64,000 nt of DNA from Algibacter miyuki (GTDB taxonomy: Bacteria > Bacteroidota > Bacteroidia > Flavobacteriales > Flavobacteriaceae). This document shows positions 61,247 to 64,000 of this stretch, piece by piece. Position 1 is the stretch's first letter; each line of letters opens with the position of its first letter. The stretch lies in assembly GCF_042427745.1 (NCBI RefSeq), contig NZ_JBHMFA010000004.1, one strand, 5' to 3'. The position numbers and the translations under genes are program-made. The notes under the pieces are model-generated. The model did no database searches, was not told the DNA's origin, and was given only the letters and a program-made list of their open reading frames with translations.

Positions 61247-63196
61247 TTATTCTTCTTCTTCCGTTTTAGCGATTATTGCTGGGCTCTTCTTAAAAGGAGA
61301 GATTCCTAATAACTCTTCTAAATCGTCTTTAAATATCACTTCTCTTTCAATTAATCTCTGAGCTAATTTGTCTAATAAATCTTTCTTAGAAGATAATAAT
61401 TCAACGGCTCTTTGATATTGAACTTCGATAATGTCTTTAATCTCATTATCAATAAGTTCTGCTGTTTTTTCAGAGTATGGTTTTACAAAACCACTTTCTC
61501 CAGCCGGATCATAATATGTAATGTTTCCAACCTTTTCGTTCAGGCCGTAAATCATTACCATGGCTTTCGCTTTTTTGGTAACGCTTTCTAAATCGCCTAA
61601 GGCACCCGTAGAAATTTCATCAAAAATAATTTTTTCAGCAGCTCTTCCGCCCATTGTAACACAAATTTCATCAAGAAATTTATTTGTTCTTGTAATGTAG
61701 GCTTCTTGCGGTAAATACCATGCAGCACCTAACGATCGGCCACGAGGTACAATAGTTACTTTTACCAACGGATCGGCATGTTCTAAGAACCAACTTACAA
61801 CAGCATGACCTGCTTCGTGATAAGCGATGGTGCGTTTTTCTTCAACAGAAAATAAGTTACTTCTGCGTTCTAAACCTCCAATAATTCTATCTACAGCGTC
61901 TAAGAAATCTTGTTTCTCAACAGCTTTTTTATTTGTTCGTGCAGCAATTAAAGCGGCTTCGTTACATAAGTTAGCGATATCGGCTCCAGAGAAACCTGGC
62001 GTTTGTTTAGATAAGAATTCGATATCTAAACCTGGCGCTTTTTTAAGTGGTCTAAGGTGAACTTCAAAAATAGCTTTACGTTCGTTTAAGTTAGGTAAAT
62101 CAACAAAAATTTGTCTATCAAAACGTCCTGCACGCATTAAGGCTTTATCTAAAATATCGGCTCTGTTGGTTGCTGCAATAACAATAACGTTTGTGTTGGT
62201 ACCAAAACCATCCATTTCCGTTAGTAATTGGTTTAACGTGTTTTCACGTTCATCATTACTTCCAGACATGGCGTTTTTGCCTCTAGCGCGACCAATAGCA
62301 TCAATTTCATCTATAAAAATAATAGAAGGCGATTTTTCTTTTGCTTGTTTAAATAAATCTCTAACACGAGATGCACCTACACCAACAAACATTTCAACAA
62401 AATCAGAACCTGATAAAGAGAAAAATGGCACTTTAGCTTCACCAGCAACAGCTTTAGCTAATAAGGTTTTTCCTGTTCCTGGAGGTCCTACAAGTAGAGC
62501 TCCTTTTGGTATTTTACCACCTAATGTTGTGTATTTTTCAGGGAATTTAAGGAAATCTACAATTTCTTGTACTTCTTCTTTAGCTCCTTCTAAACCTGCA
62601 ACATCTTTAAAAGTTGTTTTAACTTCTGTATTTTCGTCAAAAAGTTTAGCTTTAGATTTTCCTATGTTGAAAATTTGTCCGCCTGCTCCGCCACCGGCAC
62701 CACCAGACATTCTACGCATAATAAATACCCAAACACCAATAAGTAAAATAAAAGGTAAAATACCCATAAGTAAATTACTCCAATCGTTTGTTTCGGTATC
62801 AAATTTAACCACAGGTTTTGTAGTTAAATCTGCAGTAGCTTCATTTAATTCGTTTTCAAAGTTCTGTAAGTCACCAAATTCAAATTTATAATTCGGTAAT
62901 TTTGTTGCAGAAGGAATAAAAGTTTGAGGCACTGCATTTTTATGAATGTCTTTAGCCTCGGCACCTTTAGTTAAGTAAACTTTTGCTACGCGTGTGTTTT
63001 TTACAATATCAACGCGAGCCACATCGCCATCTTTCAAGAATTTGAAAAAATCTGATGGTGTTGTTAAGTTACCTTCTTGATAGCTTGCACCACTAAATAC
63101 TTGAAATCCTAAAAAAAGTGCTATAATTATACCGTAAATCCAATACGGGCTAAACTTAGGCTTTTTATCCTTTGTGTTTTTTTTGTCGTCTGCCAT
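61247..63196 (-). CDS. ftsH: ATP-dependent zinc metalloprotease FtsH
   Basis: Membrane-anchored AAA protease for quality control. Two N-terminal membrane helices (about 18-36 and 142-160) flank a periplasmic domain. The AAA domain shows Walker A GPPGTGKT at residues 237-244, Walker B SIIFIDEIDA, and second-region AATNRADILD. The zinc site is HEAGH (460-464). A Gly-rich segment (RRMSGGAGGGAGGQ) joins the second helix to the AAA domain. Its 649 aa are typical. The rsfS gene lies 9 bp upstream. Confidence 0.97.
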   Translation of the reverse strand: MADDKKNTKDKKPKFSPYWIYGIIIALFLGFQVFSGASYQEGNLTTPSDFFKFLKDGDVARVDIVKNTRVAKVYLTKGAEAKDIHKNAVPQTFIPSATKLPNYKFEFGDLQNFENELNEATADLTTKPVVKFDTETNDWSNLLMGILPFILLIGVWVFIMRRMSGGAGGGAGGQIFNIGKSKAKLFDENTEVKTTFKDVAGLEGAKEEVQEIVDFLKFPEKYTTLGGKIPKGALLVGPPGTGKTLLAKAVAGEAKVPFFSLSGSDFVEMFVGVGASRVRDLFKQAKEKSPSIIFIDEIDAIGRARGKNAMSGSNDERENTLNQLLTEMDGFGTNTNVIVIAATNRADILDKALMRAGRFDRQIFVDLPNLNERKAIFEVHLRPLKKAPGLDIEFLSKQTPGFSGADIANLCNEAALIAARTNKKAVEKQDFLDAVDRIIGGLERRSNLFSVEEKRTIAYHEAGHAVVSWFLEHADPLVKVTIVPRGRSLGAAWYLPQEAYITRTNKFLDEICVTMGGRAAEKIIFDEISTGALGDLESVTKKAKAMVMIYGLNEKVGNITYYDPAGESGFVKPYSEKTAELIDNEIKDIIEVQYQRAVELLSSKKDLLDKLAQRLIEREVIFKDDLEELLGISPFKKSPAIIAKTEEEE

Positions 63197-63205
63197 GTCT
63201 GTGTT

Positions 63206-63577
63206 TTAGTAACTCGTTTCGATTTTGGTCATTTTTGCATCACCCCAAAGACTCTCGATGTCGTAATATTCTCTAATTTGTTTTTGGAAAACATGCACTA
63301 CAACATTAACGTAATCAATCAACACCCATTCCGCATTATCAGCGCCTTCAGTGTGCCAAGGATTATCTTTAAGTTCTTTGCTAACTTTTTTCTGAACCGA
63401 ATTTACTATAGCGGATACTTGAGTGTTTGAAGTTCCCTCGCAAACAATAAAGTAATCACAAACCGTGTTTTCAATTTCTCTTAAATCTAGTATATTTATT
63501 TCTTTTCCTTTAACGTCTTCAATACCACTAAGTATGGTCGCTATTAATTGGTCTGTGTTTATATTTTGTTTCGCCAT
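63206..63577 (-). CDS. rsfS: Ribosomal silencing factor RsfS
   Basis: A 123-aa protein that binds ribosomal protein uL14 and blocks subunit joining in starvation. Typical segments are KGKEINILDLREIENTVCDYFIVCEG, HTEGADNAEWVLIDYVNVVVHVF and REYYDIESLWGDA. It heads the minus-strand run rsfS-ftsH. A -7 element (63597-63604, minus) precedes it, and birA is divergent. Confidence 0.95.
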   Translation of the reverse strand: MAKQNINTDQLIATILSGIEDVKGKEINILDLREIENTVCDYFIVCEGTSNTQVSAIVNSVQKKVSKELKDNPWHTEGADNAEWVLIDYVNVVVHVFQKQIREYYDIESLWGDAKMTKIETSY

Positions 63578-63596
63578 TAAATTTATTTAATTTGTG

Positions 63597-63604
63597 CAAA
63601 GTTA
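63597..63604 (-). promoter_or_regulatory. -7 promoter element of rsfS-ftsH
   Basis: On the minus strand TAACTTTG matches TAnnTTTG exactly, 19 bp before the rsfS start. A clear -33 TTTG at the usual spacing is not seen. Confidence 0.55.
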
Positions 63605-63670
63605 TTATTTTTTTAGTTCTTTATCCTTTAAAATAATCATAAGATTTCAGAGTATTACAATAACTTCCTT

Positions 63671-64000
63671 ATGCGAATAATCAAACTTGATGCCACCAAT
63701 TCTACAAACAGCTATTTACGCGAATTAATTAGCCAAGACATTGTGGAAGATTTTACTATAATTTCAACTAAAAACCAAACCTTAGGTCGTGGGCAAATGG
63801 GAACTGTTTGGGCTTCGGAATCTTCCAAAAACCTTACCTTTAGTTGCTTCAAGGATGTTTCGGGAATCCATGTAGAGCATAGTTTTTATATCAGTATGGT
63901 AACCGCTTTGGCAGTGTTAAAAACGTTGCAGGAGTTGGCAATACCCAAAATAAGTATAAAATGGCCTAACGACATTTTGTCAGAGAATAAGAAAATTTGT
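63671..64000 (+). CDS. birA: Biotin-[acetyl-CoA-carboxylase] ligase, partial
   Basis: The first 110 codons of a biotin protein ligase; the window ends before its stop codon. It starts ATG at 63671 (MRIIKLDATNST), with the ATP and biotin site GRGQMGTVWASES and KWPNDI, both hallmark motifs of the catalytic domain. It attaches biotin to carboxylase carriers. The start lacks the N-terminal HTH domain found in E. coli BirA, so it should be an enzyme only, not a repressor. It is divergent from rsfS. Confidence 0.93.
   Translation, partial: MRIIKLDATNSTNSYLRELISQDIVEDFTIISTKNQTLGRGQMGTVWASESSKNLTFSCFKDVSGIHVEHSFYISMVTALAVLKTLQELAIPKISIKWPNDILSENKKIC

Noticed and set aside
1..64000. CRISPR arrays, insertion sequences, prophage genes and rRNA operons
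   Set aside because: No regularly spaced direct repeats, transposase or phage structural proteins and no rRNA-like sequence were seen on reading both strands.

Overview
The window is a stretch of ordinary chromosome from an AT-rich member of the Bacteroidota, most likely the marine family Flavobacteriaceae. Four things point there. Several control regions carry TAnnTTTG (-7) promoter elements typical of the phylum. The primary sigma factor is short and lacks region 1.1. Shine-Dalgarno sequences are few. Gene orders such as mraZ-to-ftsZ without murF or ddl, rsfS-ftsH-cdsA-psd and birA/rsfS are typical of flavobacteria. I cannot name the genus. No phage, insertion sequence or CRISPR array was seen.

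Layout. 1-2.9 kb (minus): lipid A and envelope genes (lpxB, surE) with a C40 peptidase lipoprotein. 3.0-7.8 kb: a tail-specific protease, an OppC/DppC-like permease, engB and an alpha/beta hydrolase. 8.0-23.8 kb (plus): a complete division and cell-wall cluster, mraZ-rsmH-ftsL-ftsI-murE-mraY-murD-ftsW-murG-murC-ftsQ-ftsA-ftsZ, closed by a strong terminator and preceded by three 10-bp-phased GTGG repeats that look like the MraZ operator. yqeY and a tRNA-Arg follow.

24.5-28.7 kb is the least ordinary part. It holds a gene fragment, a MarR-regulated pair (membrane DUF4405 protein plus flavin reductase-like protein), two small accessory genes with cassette-like flanking sequences, and a 52-residue membrane ORF absent from length-filtered gene lists. 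28.7-31.9 kb has tandem CBS-domain paralogues, rpe, a BLUF blue-light sensor gene broken by a one-base shift in a homopolymer, and rpoD. 32-39.5 kb has a methyltransferase, a TetR/SDR pair with matching palindromic operators, and a redox group: a protein with two glutaredoxin domains fused to a thioredoxin reductase, a PqqB-like metallohydrolase and a lipoprotein MsrA. A structured intergenic element lies at 39.6 kb.

39.7-55.6 kb mixes housekeeping genes (Nif3, lpxK, lipA, gap, murB, an aminotransferase, aqpZ) with regulators: a TPR hybrid histidine kinase, two ECF sigma factors and one anti-sigma factor. 55.9-64 kb holds valS and a minus-strand phospholipid and quality-control run (rsfS, ftsH, LUD protein, cdsA, psd, acyl-CoA-binding protein), ending in the 5' part of a divergent birA.

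The features most worth a second look are the frameshifted BLUF gene, the Grx-Grx-TrxR fusion with an altered nucleotide-binding motif, the structured element at 39.6 kb, the cassette-like block at 26.9-28.1 kb, and the mraZ operator with its implied start correction. I did not find a convincing wholly new multi-gene system.
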